Positions 45,190-54,667 of a DNA stretch of 64,000 nucleotides are shown here, piece after piece. The position numbers and the translations under genes were made by a program. The notes beneath the pieces are model-generated. The model worked only from the letters and a program-made list of their open reading frames with translations, did not search any database and had not been told where the DNA came from. Positions within the stretch are counted from its first letter, which is position 1; every line of letters begins with the position of its first letter. Source of the DNA: Bradyrhizobium sp. NFR13. GTDB taxonomy: Bacteria; Pseudomonadota; Alphaproteobacteria; Rhizobiales; Xanthobacteraceae. The DNA lies in contig NZ_FOTP01000010.1 of assembly GCF_900114605.1 (NCBI RefSeq), positions 169,565 to 233,564 of the forward strand, read 5' to 3'.

Positions 45190-45585
45190 TCAACCTCCGG
45201 TCTTTTGACCTGTCTCCGGGAACAGACCGGCAAGGATCTCTCCGGCCATGTTGAAGGCTGCAACGCCGCGGAACAGTGCAGCGATACCGGCACTTGCGTG
45301 CAACTCCTCAAGCGTGGCGCCGGCCTTGATCGCAGCCTTTGCGTGATTGGCAGCAGCTTCGGACGTCTGTACCAGCAGGATCGCGAACGACATCAATTGT
45401 ACGGTCTTCTGGTCCAGTGCCGTCGGCGTCAGCGCCGCAATCCGCCAGTCTTCCAGCGCCGTGACCAGATCGGGATCGACGCGCATACCCAGTTCCAGTC
45501 GCTTGGCGATCTTGGGCGGCGTGAAGCCAATCATGCTCTCGTAGCGGGACTTCAACTCGTCGAGCTCAACAATTTTCTTCGTCAT
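45190..45585 (-). CDS. Carboxymuconolactone decarboxylase-like (AhpD-fold) protein without the redox cysteines
   Basis: A 131-residue all-helical protein. The segment SFAILLVQTSEAAANHAKAAIKAGATLEELHASAGIAALF matches the CMD/AhpD core, with the ANHAKAAIKAGAT hallmark. The CxxC redox pair of AhpD is absent, so a peroxidase role is unlikely and a decarboxylase or hydrolase-like role is more fitting. ATG at 45585 (MTKKIVELDE) is preferred over an upstream start. It lies 38 bases after the Bug binding-protein gene and belongs to the same minus-strand unit, opposite an amidohydrolase and GntR pair. Confidence 0.75.
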   Translation of the reverse strand: MTKKIVELDELKSRYESMIGFTPPKIAKRLELGMRVDPDLVTALEDWRIAALTPTALDQKTVQLMSFAILLVQTSEAAANHAKAAIKAGATLEELHASAGIAALFRGVAAFNMAGEILAGLFPETGQKTGG

Positions 45586-45623
45586 ATGATTCCCGTTTTC
45601 AAATCGATCCTGGCATGAGGTCC

Positions 45624-46592
45624 CTACTCGACCCTGGCGCCCGCTGTCTTGACTACCTGGCCCCATTTTTCGGACTCTGCGCGCAGAAACGCAGCGAACG
45701 CGTCGCCTGACAGTGTGCCGGGCTCGGCGCCGACATCGGCGAGACGCTTCACCACGTCGGGGTCTTTCAGCACCTTGGTCACCCCGTCGATCAACACCTT
45801 CGTCACATCAGGCGGCATCTTGGCCGGCGCGACGAGGCCAAACCATGACGACGCCTCGAAATTCGCGACGCCCGCCTCCGCCATCGTCGGCAGCTCCGGG
45901 AACAGAGGCGAGCGCGCTGCGCCGGCCACGGCAATCGCGCGGATCGTGCCGCCCTGAACCTGCGGACGAATGGCCGGCATGTTGTCGAACATCACAGGGA
46001 TCTGACCGGCGATCAGGTCATTCATCGCCGGCGCCGCGCCGCGATACGGCACATGCACGATATCGATGCCGGCGCGTGCCTTCAGCAGCTCGCCCGCCAG
46101 ATGATTGGTTGATCCCAGGCCGGACGAGCCGAAATTGAGTTTGCCCGGCGACGCCTTGGCGAGCGCGATCAGCTCAGCCACCGTCGTCGCCTTCACGCCC
46201 GGATTGACCGCCAACACGATCGGAACCGACGCGATTAACGTCACCGGCGTGAAATCCTGCGCAGGATTGAAGGGGAGTTGCGCGTAGAGCGACTGATTGA
46301 CCGCGAGCGGTCCGGGCGCCGTCAGCAGCAACGTATAGCCATCAGCGGGTGAGCGCGCGACGGCATCCGCGCCAATGTTTCCGCCGCCACCGGCCCGGTT
46401 GTCGATCACCACCGTCTGTCCCCAGAGCTCCTGCAGCTTGGTGCCAAGCAAGCGGGCGACGACATCGTTCGATCCGCCGGCCGGAAACGGCACCACGATC
46501 TTGATGCCGCGTTCGGGAAACCCTGCATGCGCCGCCTGGCCGGCCAGCGAAACCATGACCAGAGCCACCAGTGCAGAAACGACGTGCCGCAT
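45624..46592 (-). CDS. Tripartite tricarboxylate transporter substrate-binding protein (Bug family), orphan
   Basis: A 322-residue exported binding protein; signal peptide about 23 residues (ending AHA), then FPERGIKIVVPFPAGGSNDVVARLL. The ligand-loop wording NRAGGGGNIGADAVA and VPYRGAAPAMNDLIAGQ is typical. No TctA/TctB genes are adjacent. It is divergent from the amidohydrolase/GntR genes and shares a 135-bp control region with them. The set resembles small catabolic clusters for lactones or dicarboxylates. Confidence 0.9.
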   Translation of the reverse strand: MRHVVSALVALVMVSLAGQAAHAGFPERGIKIVVPFPAGGSNDVVARLLGTKLQELWGQTVVIDNRAGGGGNIGADAVARSPADGYTLLLTAPGPLAVNQSLYAQLPFNPAQDFTPVTLIASVPIVLAVNPGVKATTVAELIALAKASPGKLNFGSSGLGSTNHLAGELLKARAGIDIVHVPYRGAAPAMNDLIAGQIPVMFDNMPAIRPQVQGGTIRAIAVAGAARSPLFPELPTMAEAGVANFEASSWFGLVAPAKMPPDVTKVLIDGVTKVLKDPDVVKRLADVGAEPGTLSGDAFAAFLRAESEKWGQVVKTAGARVE

Positions 46593-46608
46593 GCCACTCT
46601 CCAGATAA

Positions 46609-46637
46609 TCGATTTTTATGCTTTCGTCGATTTTATG
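46609..46637. promoter_or_regulatory. Direct repeat in the divergent control region, possible GntR site
   Basis: TCGATTTTTATG (46609-46620) and TCGATTTTATG (46627-46637) are direct repeats with starts 18 bases apart, AT-rich against the local background. They lie just upstream of the Bug gene. A TTGAC...GTCAA pair (46638-46642 and 46659-46663) follows. Confidence 0.4.
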
Positions 46638-46727
46638 TTGACACCACTTGAAGCTGTCGTCAAATCGGCGGGTTGCCGTCGTTTATTCTCAACGAACGAA
46701 AACTGCTTATTTGGAGGAGTTGTCGCC

Positions 46728-47636
46728 ATGAGTTCGCATTCGCCTGGCGCCTCGCCGAAGCCCTGCCCCGGCCCTGATCGCCATCCGAAGCGTCCGGCTT
46801 TCGTGATGCCGCGTGGTGCTTGCGATACCCATGTCCACGTCTTCGGCCCGCAGGCCGAATTTCCGTTCAGCGAACAGCGCAGCTACACGCCCGAAGACTG
46901 CACCTATGACGACCTGATGCAGCTCCACGAAACGCTCGGGATCGACCGCGCCGTCATCGTGCATGGCGGCGCTCACGGCACCGACAACAGTGCGACGCTC
47001 GCGGCCCTCGACCTCAATCCGCGACGGCTGCGCGGGGTGGCCGTGATCCCGTCGGGCCTGCCGCAGCAGGAGCTGGAAGACATGCACCTTCGCGGCATGC
47101 GCGGCTGCCGGATGTCCACCGTCGTCAGCGGCGGCGCATCTTTCGCACATCTGCAAGGCCTGGCGGAGGAGACCTTCGATCTCGGCTGGCATCTCGTGCT
47201 GCATTTCAACAAAGCGAGCGAACTGGTCGATGTCGCGCCGCAACTGATGCAGGTCCGCAGTCCGTTCGTGCTCGATCACCTCGCCCGGATCAGCGCTGCG
47301 GAAGGCGTCGATTCCGAGCCGTTCCGAACCTTGCTGCGATTGCTCGACACCGGCCGCTGCTGGATCAAGCTCGCCAGCCTGTATCGCCTCTCTGCAGAGC
47401 CCTATCCGCATCGCGACATGCTGCCGATGATCGCGCGCGTGGTCGAAGCGCGTCCCGACCGCATGCTCTGGGGCAGCAACTGGCCACATCCGATCTGCCC
47501 GGTCGGGATGCCGAACGATGGCGACCTCGTCGATCTCATCCCGCTCTGGCTGCCGGATCCCAAAGCGCAGCAATTGGCACTGGTGGATAATCCGGCTTCG
47601 CTTTACGGTTTCGACAGCATCGGACAGGCATCATGA
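46728..47636 (+). CDS. Amidohydrolase family protein (2-pyrone-4,6-dicarboxylate lactonase-like)
   Basis: A 302-residue TIM-barrel hydrolase of the amidohydrolase-2 branch. The N-terminal DTHVHVFGP (33-41) holds the HxH pair, a middle histidine is in LDHLARIS, and the C-terminal motif reads WGSNWPHP. In many members, including LigI, the last motif has Asp (SDW); here it is Asn251, a variant seen in part of the family. Likely reaction is opening of a lactone or dicarboxylate. GGAGGAGTTGTCGCC precedes ATG 46728. It overlaps the GntR gene by ATGA. Confidence 0.85.
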   Translation: MSSHSPGASPKPCPGPDRHPKRPAFVMPRGACDTHVHVFGPQAEFPFSEQRSYTPEDCTYDDLMQLHETLGIDRAVIVHGGAHGTDNSATLAALDLNPRRLRGVAVIPSGLPQQELEDMHLRGMRGCRMSTVVSGGASFAHLQGLAEETFDLGWHLVLHFNKASELVDVAPQLMQVRSPFVLDHLARISAAEGVDSEPFRTLLRLLDTGRCWIKLASLYRLSAEPYPHRDMLPMIARVVEARPDRMLWGSNWPHPICPVGMPNDGDLVDLIPLWLPDPKAQQLALVDNPASLYGFDSIGQAS

Positions 47637-48319
47637 GCACCGCACACACCACTACGGCCGGCGCGATCCCGACCACCTTGTCCACCACGCTGGTTGCCCG
47701 CTTGCGGGATTCGATCATGCGCGGCGAACTGATGCCCGGCAGCAAGCTCAATCTCGACCGTCTGCGTACGGCCTTCGGCGTCAGCCTCAGCCCGCTGCGC
47801 GAAGCGCTGTGTCGTCTGGAAAATGACGGACTCGTCGCCCTGATCGACCAGCGCGGCTATCGCGTCACGCCGGTCTCGGCTGAAAATCTGACGGAGATCA
47901 TTCGCCTGCGCGTCGAACTCGAAGGTCTCGCCGTCAAGGAAGCCATCGAGCACGGCGATGTGGCCTGGGAAGGACGCGTGCTCGGCTCGCTGCATCAGCT
48001 GAGCCGCTGCAAGCGCGGCTCACGCTCGGCCGCCGAACAGGAGGCCTGGGAGATTGCGCATCGCGCCTTCCATGCCGAACTGATCTCGGCATGCCAGATG
48101 CCCTTGCTGCGGCAGTTTTGCGCGACGCTGCACGACCAGAGCGATCGCTATCGCCGCATCTTTCTGAAGAAGCATCAGCCTGACCGCGATGTGCCTGCGG
48201 AACACACGGCCATGGCCCATGCGATGATCGAGCGGCGCACGCGCGATGCAACACGGATCCTGCGCGAGCATATCGAACGCACGGGTCGGAATATCCAGGC
48301 GGTGTTGCCCGCCGAATAA
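47633..48319 (+). CDS. GntR-family transcriptional regulator (FCD subfamily), second copy
   Basis: A 228-residue regulator with an N-terminal winged helix (LRTAFGVSLSPLREALCRLENDGLV, about 40-65) and a C-terminal FCD domain that includes AHRAFHAELISACQ and HTAMAHAMIERR with the expected histidines. It is translationally coupled to the amidohydrolase (ATGA). It probably controls that gene and the divergent Bug-CMD unit. It is clearly different in sequence from the oxalate-locus GntR. Confidence 0.88.
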   Translation: MSTAHTTTAGAIPTTLSTTLVARLRDSIMRGELMPGSKLNLDRLRTAFGVSLSPLREALCRLENDGLVALIDQRGYRVTPVSAENLTEIIRLRVELEGLAVKEAIEHGDVAWEGRVLGSLHQLSRCKRGSRSAAEQEAWEIAHRAFHAELISACQMPLLRQFCATLHDQSDRYRRIFLKKHQPDRDVPAEHTAMAHAMIERRTRDATRILREHIERTGRNIQAVLPAE

Positions 48320-48338
48320 AAGCGATTGCGACAATCGC
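48315..48338 (-). terminator. Terminator after cycL/ccmH (minus strand)
   Basis: GCGATTG (48322-48328), CGA loop, CAATCGC (48332-48338). Read on the minus strand the stem is followed by TTTTATT. It lies between the convergent GntR and ccmH genes. Confidence 0.65.
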
Positions 48339-48342
48339 CTGA

Positions 48343-48837
48343 CTAGGTCGACTTCGTCTCGCTCTGCGCCGCGATCAGCTTTTCGATCCGCGCCTCTTCC
48401 TCGGCGGTGAGCGTCATCACGGCTTCATCATCGCCCGCAGCCCTGCCCCGGCGCCGATTGTGCCACCACAAGGCGAAGCCACCACCGATCAGCACCAGTG
48501 GCGTCAGCAGCCACAGCAGCAGTGTGTGCAGGTTGAGCCGCGGCTTCAGCAGCACGAATTCGCCATAGCGCGCCACCAGGAAATCCAGCACCTGCTTGTC
48601 GCTTTCGCCAGTGGCGATGCGCTCGCGCACCAAAAGACGCAGATCGCGCGCCAGCGGCGCATCGGAATCGTCGATGGACTGATTCTGGCAGACCATGCAG
48701 CGCAGCTCCTTCGACAGGTTGCGCGCGCGGCCTTCCTGCGCCGGGTCCTTCATGATCTCGTCGGGCTGCACCGCATGCGCGAGCGGCGCAGCGAGCAGGC
48801 ACATGACAGCGATGAGGCTTGCGACAATGCGTGTCAC
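48343..48837 (-). CDS. ccmH: Cytochrome c maturation protein CcmH (CycL)
   Basis: A 164-residue membrane-anchored protein of the haem lyase system that holds apocytochrome c for haem attachment. Signal peptide about 22 residues; redox motif [10 protein letters not shown] with Cys47 and Cys50; one membrane helix near 104-125; a charged cytoplasmic tail. Last gene of the minus-strand cycHJKL operon, four bases after ccmF. Confidence 0.95.
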   Translation of the reverse strand: MTRIVASLIAVMCLLAAPLAHAVQPDEIMKDPAQEGRARNLSKELRCMVCQNQSIDDSDAPLARDLRLLVRERIATGESDKQVLDFLVARYGEFVLLKPRLNLHTLLLWLLTPLVLIGGGFALWWHNRRRGRAAGDDEAVMTLTAEEEARIEKLIAAQSETKST

Positions 48838-48841
48838 GCCG

Positions 48842-50824
48842 TCACTCCGCCGGCTGCAGCGCGCGCGATGCCTTGGCCGGCTTCGGCGCGCCGACGCGTA
48901 GCCGTCGGTCGGACAGTGACAGCAGCCCGCCGAAAGCCATCAGCACCGGCCCCCACCAGATCATCAGCACCAGCGGCTTGTGATACATTCGCACGGCAAC
49001 CGCGCCGCCGGCGGCTTCCTCGCCGAGTGAGATATAGAGCTGGCTGGCACCGCGCGAGAGCAGCGCGGCTTCCGTGGTGGAGGACTGCCGCGCCGTGAAG
49101 TTGCGCTTCGACGGCGTCATCTCGCCGATCTCATCACCACCGCGCGTCACCCTGAAGCGCGCGAGGCTCTCGCGGAAATTCGGCCCCTGCCGCTGCGTCA
49201 CATCCTTGAGCGTGAGCTCATAACCGGCAAGCTTCGCCACGTCGTTCGGCTGCATGGTGCCGATATATTCGGTGTTCCAGGTGCTCTCGCAGACGATGCC
49301 GATCAAGGCCACGCCGATGCCGGCATGGGCGAAGGCCGTGCCCCAGGCGGCGCGCGGCAAACCGCGCGCACGTCGGAACGCGACACTGAGCGGCAAGCGG
49401 AACAGCATGACACGCTCGGCAATATCGACGATCGATCCGACAATCACGAACACGCCAAGCCCGATCGCCAGCGGTGCCAGCGCCGCGCCACCGGTCGTCC
49501 ATGCCCAGACCAATGCCACCGCCAGAAGTGCGGCGATACCGGCAGCCATCAGCCGCTGGGTGACGCCTTTGAGATCGCCGCGTTTCCATGCCAGCAGCGG
49601 ACCGAAAGGCATGGCCAGCAGCAGCGGCACGAACAGCGGGCCGAAAGTGAGGTTGAAGAACGGCGCACCGACCGAGATTTTCTCGCCGGTCAGCATTTCC
49701 AATGCCAGAGGATACAGCGTGCCGATGAACACCGTGGCGCAGGCCGTGGTGAGGAACAGATTGTTCAGTACCAGCGCGCCCTCGCGCGAGATCGGCGCGA
49801 ACAGCCCGCCCTGCTTCAGCGACGACGCCCGCCACATGTAGAGCGTCAGGCTGCCGCCGATGAACAGGCACAGGATCATCAGGATGAACACGCCGCGCGT
49901 CGGATCGGTCGCGAAGGCATGAACCGAGGTGAGCACGCCGGAGCGCACCAGGAATGTCCCGAGCAGCGACAGCGAGAAGGTCAGGATCGCGAGAAGTATG
50001 GTCCAGACCTTCAGCGCGTTGCGTTTCTCCATCACCACTGCGGAGTGCAGCAGCGCGGTGCCGGACAGCCAAGGCATCAGCGAGGCGTTCTCCACGGGAT
50101 CCCAGAACCACCAGCCGCCCCAACCAAGTTCGTAATAGGCCCAGTAGGAGCCCATCGCGATACCGAGCGTCAGGAAGATCCACGCCACCAACGTCCATGG
50201 CCGCACCCACCGCGCCCAGGCGGCATCGATGCGACCTTCGATCAGCGCGGCGACGGCAAAGGAGAACGCGATGGAGAAGCCGACATAGCCGAGATAGAGC
50301 ATCGGCGGATGCACCGCGAGGCCGATATCCTGCAGCACCGGATTGAGATCACGCCCCTCGAGCGGTGGTCGCGCCAGGCGCAGGAACGGATTCGAGGTCA
50401 TCAGGATGAACAGATAGAACGCCGCGGCGATCCAGCCCTGCACCGCCAGCACATGCGCGCGCAGCGACAGCGGCAGATTATTGCCGAAGGCGGCAACGAG
50501 CCCGCCGAACAGCGCGAGGATCGACACCCACAGCAGCATCGAGCCTTCGTGGTTTCCCCATACGCCGGTGATCTTGTAAAGCAGCGGCTTCATCGAGTGC
50601 GAATTCTCGAACACATTGGTGACCGAGAAATCCGACGTGACATAGAGCGTCGTCAGCGCGAGAAACGACAGTCCGGCGAACAGCAATTGCGCCAGTGCCG
50701 TGGAGCGCGCGACATTCATCAATGCGGGATCGCGCAGCCGCGCGCCGACGATCGGCACGGTCGACTGGATCAGCGCCAGCGCGAGCGCCAGAACCAGTGC
50801 ATAGTGTCCCGCTTCGGCAATCAC
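48842..50824 (-). CDS. ccmF: Cytochrome c haem lyase subunit CcmF (CycK)
   Basis: A 660-residue polytopic membrane protein. The tryptophan-rich WWD haem-handling motif [19 protein letters not shown] is near residues 230-250. Conserved periplasmic histidines are in NHEGSMLLW and the C-terminal part. It ligates haem from CcmE to apocytochrome c together with CcmH. It overlaps ccmE by four bases. Confidence 0.96.
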   Translation of the reverse strand: MIAEAGHYALVLALALALIQSTVPIVGARLRDPALMNVARSTALAQLLFAGLSFLALTTLYVTSDFSVTNVFENSHSMKPLLYKITGVWGNHEGSMLLWVSILALFGGLVAAFGNNLPLSLRAHVLAVQGWIAAAFYLFILMTSNPFLRLARPPLEGRDLNPVLQDIGLAVHPPMLYLGYVGFSIAFSFAVAALIEGRIDAAWARWVRPWTLVAWIFLTLGIAMGSYWAYYELGWGGWWFWDPVENASLMPWLSGTALLHSAVVMEKRNALKVWTILLAILTFSLSLLGTFLVRSGVLTSVHAFATDPTRGVFILMILCLFIGGSLTLYMWRASSLKQGGLFAPISREGALVLNNLFLTTACATVFIGTLYPLALEMLTGEKISVGAPFFNLTFGPLFVPLLLAMPFGPLLAWKRGDLKGVTQRLMAAGIAALLAVALVWAWTTGGAALAPLAIGLGVFVIVGSIVDIAERVMLFRLPLSVAFRRARGLPRAAWGTAFAHAGIGVALIGIVCESTWNTEYIGTMQPNDVAKLAGYELTLKDVTQRQGPNFRESLARFRVTRGGDEIGEMTPSKRNFTARQSSTTEAALLSRGASQLYISLGEEAAGGAVAVRMYHKPLVLMIWWGPVLMAFGGLLSLSDRRLRVGAPKPAKASRALQPAE

Positions 50825-51309
50825 TGCGTCACCACAGGCTTGGCTGAGCCCTGCGACATCACCGGCTTGCCATCAGAGCCTTCCTGCCACCGCCCCTGCT
50901 TCTTCAGCGCGTCGGCGACCTCCTTCGGCATGTAGTTCTCGTCGTGCTTCGCCAGCACCGTATCGGCCTTGAACACGCCCGACGCATCCAGCGCGCCTTC
51001 GGCGACGACGCCCTGCCCCTCGCGGAACAGATCCGGCAGGATGCCTTTGTAATTCACCGGCAGTGTCGCACCGCCATCGGACACCTTGAAGCTGACAGCA
51101 AGATTATCGCCGCGCACCAGCGAGCCCTGCTCGACCATGCCGCCGAGACGGAAGCGTTTGCCGACCGGTATCTGCTTTTCGGCAACCATCTGCGGCGTCG
51201 AGAAGAACACGATGGAGTCGCGCAGCGCGTTGAGCACGAGTCCGGCTGCGATGGCGAGCACCACCAGCGCTCCACCTATCATCGTTAATCGTCGCTGCTT
51301 GCGCGTCAT
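50821..51309 (-). CDS. ccmE: Cytochrome c maturation haem chaperone CcmE (CycJ)
   Basis: A 162-residue protein with an N-terminal membrane anchor (about 8-28) and an OB-fold periplasmic domain. The covalent haem-binding motif is HDENY with His122 and Tyr126. It carries haem from CcmC to CcmF. Gene order after ccmI and before ccmF is that of rhizobial cycHJKL. Confidence 0.96.
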   Translation of the reverse strand: MTRKQRRLTMIGGALVVLAIAAGLVLNALRDSIVFFSTPQMVAEKQIPVGKRFRLGGMVEQGSLVRGDNLAVSFKVSDGGATLPVNYKGILPDLFREGQGVVAEGALDASGVFKADTVLAKHDENYMPKEVADALKKQGRWQEGSDGKPVMSQGSAKPVVTQ

Positions 51310-51372
51310 GCTTCACCTTCACGACGCAGGATGTTGTCCGAAAACCGCTTCACACTTTTCGGCATCATGCGT

Positions 51373-52494
51373 TTACCCATCCAGCCCCGAGTCTTTCAGG
51401 CCATCGTTCAGCTTGCGCAGCCGCTCGGCATCCGTGCCGACCGCCTCCCGTGCATCTGCCAGCGCGCTCTTTGCCTTGTCGCGCTCACCGAGCACCATAT
51501 AGGCACGCACCAGCCGCAACCATCCCTCGACATCTCTGCCATCCTGCTTCAGCCGCGTGGCAAGCCGGTCGACCATGCCCTGGATCATCGCATTGCGATC
51601 GCCGGCATTCATGCCCTGTACCGACGCGATCGTGTCTTCCGACAGCGCCGGCAGGTTCGGGCCTGATTTCGGAACGCCGCCGCCGACGCGCGCCAGGGCC
51701 GCCATGACCACCGGACGCCACGGCGCATCCGAAGGTCCCTTTACCAGCATGTCGCGCCAGATCGCCGCCGCGTCGCTGCCACGCCCGTCCTGCTCGGCCG
51801 CAAGACCCAGGAAGTAGCGTGCCTTGACCTCGCCGGCATCGAGCGCGACAGCGCGTTCGAATTCGGTCTTGGCATCCGCGGTGATCACGCCATTGGCGGC
51901 CATCGCCATGGCCTCGCCGAGATCGGCGCGGCGCGCCGCCGTATCGCCGGCATAGGTGATCGCATTGCGGAACGCGCGCACCGCATCGTCGGTACGGCCG
52001 ATCTTCGCCAGCACCGGCGCCAGCACGGTCCAGCCGCGGCCATCGGTCGGGTTTTTCTCGAGATGCTGCTCGACCTGTGCAACGAGATTGTCCAACGGCT
52101 GGGTGGGACTCGGCGACTGGTTGCGCTCGGCGAGCGGAAAGTCCGGCATGGCAGGCGAACCGAGCGGCAGATAGAAGCCGACGGCCAGCAGCGGCAGGCC
52201 GATCAGCGCAACCAGCGCCACCGCGCGGCGAAAGCCGGGGCTGCTGCCCACGGACGCCGCGCCCTCGGCATCGACGGCCGCCAGCAGACGACGGCTGATC
52301 TCGACACGCGCCGCTTCCGCCTCGGTCGGTCCGATCAGACCGGCGGCGGTATCGCGGGTGATTTCGGCGAGCTGATCCCGATAGACGCTGGCCTCGGTGC
52401 CACCGGCATCGGAGCGGGTCCGGCCAAGCGGCCACAACACGGCGAAAGTCGCCGCGGCGGTCATCAAGGCGAACACAAACCATAAGGCCATCAA
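51373..52494 (-). CDS. ccmI: Cytochrome c maturation protein CcmI (CycH)
   Basis: A 373-residue protein with two N-terminal membrane helices (about 4-22 and 90-108) and a periplasmic C-terminal part made of tetratricopeptide repeats that binds apocytochrome c tails. The helical N-terminal CcmI1 segment YRDQLAEITRDTAAGLI is recognisable. First gene of the operon. The 197 bases upstream, to the next minus-strand gene, show no clear operator. Confidence 0.93.
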   Translation of the reverse strand: MMALWFVFALMTAAATFAVLWPLGRTRSDAGGTEASVYRDQLAEITRDTAAGLIGPTEAEAARVEISRRLLAAVDAEGAASVGSSPGFRRAVALVALIGLPLLAVGFYLPLGSPAMPDFPLAERNQSPSPTQPLDNLVAQVEQHLEKNPTDGRGWTVLAPVLAKIGRTDDAVRAFRNAITYAGDTAARRADLGEAMAMAANGVITADAKTEFERAVALDAGEVKARYFLGLAAEQDGRGSDAAAIWRDMLVKGPSDAPWRPVVMAALARVGGGVPKSGPNLPALSEDTIASVQGMNAGDRNAMIQGMVDRLATRLKQDGRDVEGWLRLVRAYMVLGERDKAKSALADAREAVGTDAERLRKLNDGLKDSGLDG

Positions 52495-52691
52495 TGGGTT
52501 CCGGCGTAGTCTTGAGTCGATCTAAACGACGTCTTTGCCGGGTTACACCATGGCCACCGACGACGTGCAATTGACTTTTATGCCATCGCGACGTCCGGCC
52601 GCTTGTTCTGGATCAAGAATTTGGCCGATGACGTTTTCGAGCGACGGAGATGCCGGTTCGCGTGAAGAGAATACGTCCAGGCGAAAGGGCC

Positions 52692-54071
52692 CTAGCCGGC
52701 CCGCTTCGGCTTGCGCTCGACCACGACCATGGCCTGTTCGGCGGCGCGGCTCATCAGCGCGGCATATTCCTGGCCGAACAACACCTGGCAGAAGCGGATC
52801 GCGGCCTTGGCCTGCATCTGCCGGTAGTTGCGAACGCGGGGCTCACCGGCTCGCAGCGACTGCACCAGCGACTCCGTGGACTTCTCGACATATTGCTGAA
52901 GATCGGAATAGGTCCGCAGCGTCACCTCGTTGATGGCGAGTTCGCTGGCATAGGTCCGGCACACCGCGACGAAATTGATCAGCGCCACAGTCTCCTCGAC
53001 CTCGGCGAAATCGATAGTCGCCGTCGCGGCAATATCCTTGTCAGGGCGCTGGCGCAGCAGACGCCGCACCCTGCCCGGCACGCTCTCGATCTCCGACTGC
53101 AGCGTCGAGGAAATCTCAACCCGGATCGCCGCCATCTGGCGACCCCAGGTGCTGTCGTTGCGCATGTCGAGTTCGGTGCGCAGGCCGCGCACGCCGTCAT
53201 GGGCGATCTTGAGATGTTCGGGGGCGCTGTCGAGCTTGCCGCGCCTGATATCGGAGCGCAGTTCGGCCGCGACGCGATTGAGATCGGACAGCGCCATGGT
53301 CACGGCAATGCCATAGGGCGTGGCGGCCACGCGGATTTCATCGTCCGAGGCCGCGATCTTCACGGCCAGCCGGATGATCTGCCACGGCGCCGCCAGCCGC
53401 TGCATCACCAGCGACAGCGCGAAAGGCAGCACCTGCGGCGTGGTCAGCGTCGGCACGTTCAGCGCGCTGTTCACGGAGGCGATCTGACTGTCGCCGAAGC
53501 TGCGCAGCACGCTCGGTAGCTTGCCGGCAAAAGCATCGAGTTGCTCGCGCGCCTTCAGCACCGCGCCGATGGATGGCAGGTCCTCGACCGCATGGGTCGG
53601 CCCGATGCGGGCCGCGCCGCGATTGCCCGACGTGGCAGCGGTAATGGCGGCTGCTGCCGCCTGCTGGAATTTCTTGACGGCACGTTCGATGTCCGATGCG
53701 CCCGGCTCGGGCGATGCAGAGACGGCCGCATCGAATTCGCGCACGGCGTCTGCGGCGTCACGCTCCAGCCACTGCCAGATCGGCAGCAGCGAGGCGCGCC
53801 GGATCTGGCCGGGACGAACATTGCCCACACCTTCGACCAGAAACGGCTCAAGCGATTTGAACACCAGCCGGGTCGGATCCTCGACCCGCGGGCGCACTGC
53901 ATTCTCGTGGCCACGGACGACGCCGCGCAGCTGGTCGAGCACGAAATTGGCAACCACGACGTCCTGGCCACGTTCGATGGCGCGCTCATATTCGCGCATC
54001 AGCAGCATCTGCGACTGCTCGGGCAGTTGCGCCAAATACTCCCGCAAGCGATCGATCGAGGTTTTGTTCAT
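52692..54071 (-). CDS. Conserved protein of unknown function, 459 residues
   Basis: An Ala/Arg-rich, largely helical protein without signal peptide or membrane segments. It opens MNKTSIDRLREYLAQLPEQ. No catalytic motif was recognised. It resembles single-copy conserved proteins found next to cytochrome maturation genes in Bradyrhizobium relatives (recalled). It ends at 52692, about 200 bases before ccmI, and may be the last ordinary chromosomal gene before the accessory region. Confidence 0.8.
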   Translation of the reverse strand: MNKTSIDRLREYLAQLPEQSQMLLMREYERAIERGQDVVVANFVLDQLRGVVRGHENAVRPRVEDPTRLVFKSLEPFLVEGVGNVRPGQIRRASLLPIWQWLERDAADAVREFDAAVSASPEPGASDIERAVKKFQQAAAAAITAATSGNRGAARIGPTHAVEDLPSIGAVLKAREQLDAFAGKLPSVLRSFGDSQIASVNSALNVPTLTTPQVLPFALSLVMQRLAAPWQIIRLAVKIAASDDEIRVAATPYGIAVTMALSDLNRVAAELRSDIRRGKLDSAPEHLKIAHDGVRGLRTELDMRNDSTWGRQMAAIRVEISSTLQSEIESVPGRVRRLLRQRPDKDIAATATIDFAEVEETVALINFVAVCRTYASELAINEVTLRTYSDLQQYVEKSTESLVQSLRAGEPRVRNYRQMQAKAAIRFCQVLFGQEYAALMSRAAEQAMVVVERKPKRAG

Positions 54072-54181
54072 GCAGCCTTAGGAATCCGTGCTTTCCGGTC
54101 GATCTACAACCGAAAATCGCCACCGATTTTTGTAGCAGGCGCCCCGTTAAGAAGGCGTTACCGCTTTTTTAAGCGAAATGA

Positions 54182-54261
54182 AGCACTTAGCGCCAAAATA
54201 GACACTCGCCGGTTCCATTGTATTCATTGGGATTTCGCGGGCCAGTGTCTAGCACTTAGCG
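54182..54261. repeat. Nested repeat ahead of the small-gene cassette
   Basis: AGCACTTAGCG occurs at 54182-54192 and again at 54251-54261 as a direct repeat. Inside these, TAGACACT (54199-54206) and AGTGTCTA (54244-54251) form a perfect inverted pair. The second direct repeat begins at the last base of the inverted arm. A small hairpin CGCTT-TTTT-AAGCG precedes it (54161-54174 region). The cassette's first ATG is 20 bases downstream, so this is a likely promoter/operator or an old junction. Confidence 0.55.
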
Positions 54262-54280
54262 GCTTTTTGCAGGTGCGAGC

Positions 54281-54667
54281 ATGAGCGAGATTGTCGAACG
54301 CGAAGCCAGTGGCCTTTACCCGGAGTCATACGGGGCATGGGCCGGCAACCCCGCGGGGGTGAAGCCCAATCTGAAACTTTGCTGCGATTCCGTATGGGAT
54401 AAGACCAGCTGGAAAAGCTACCAGTGCTCGCGTCCCCGAGGCCACGGGCCCGGGCTGGCATATTGCAAGCAACATGATCCCGCGGCGAAGGCAGCGCGGC
54501 AGGCAGCTAACACCCGGCGCTACAACCAGAAACACAATCAGGAGCGCTACCAGTGGTACGGGCGCCAATTTTTCGACGCCCTGCAGCAAATAGCCGATGG
54601 CCACAACGATGCCCGGGGATTGGCTCAGCAAGTCATCACTAAATTCAAGGAAGGGGAACGAAAATGA
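54281..54667 (+). CDS. Phage-type hypothetical protein with Cys/His cluster
   Basis: 128 residues. The motif YQCSRPRGHGPGLAYCKQHD (about 47-66) has the C-x-H-x-C-x2-H look of a small zinc site that is common in phage-borne hypothetical proteins. A basic/aromatic helical tail follows. It overlaps the next gene by ATGA. First gene of a cassette of ten small same-strand genes. Confidence 0.7.
   Translation: MSEIVEREASGLYPESYGAWAGNPAGVKPNLKLCCDSVWDKTSWKSYQCSRPRGHGPGLAYCKQHDPAAKAARQAANTRRYNQKHNQERYQWYGRQFFDALQQIADGHNDARGLAQQVITKFKEGERK

Noticed and set aside
49325..50935. A 536-codon open frame antisense to ccmF
   Set aside because: Gln/Arg/Glu-rich shadow of ccmF; no start signal.
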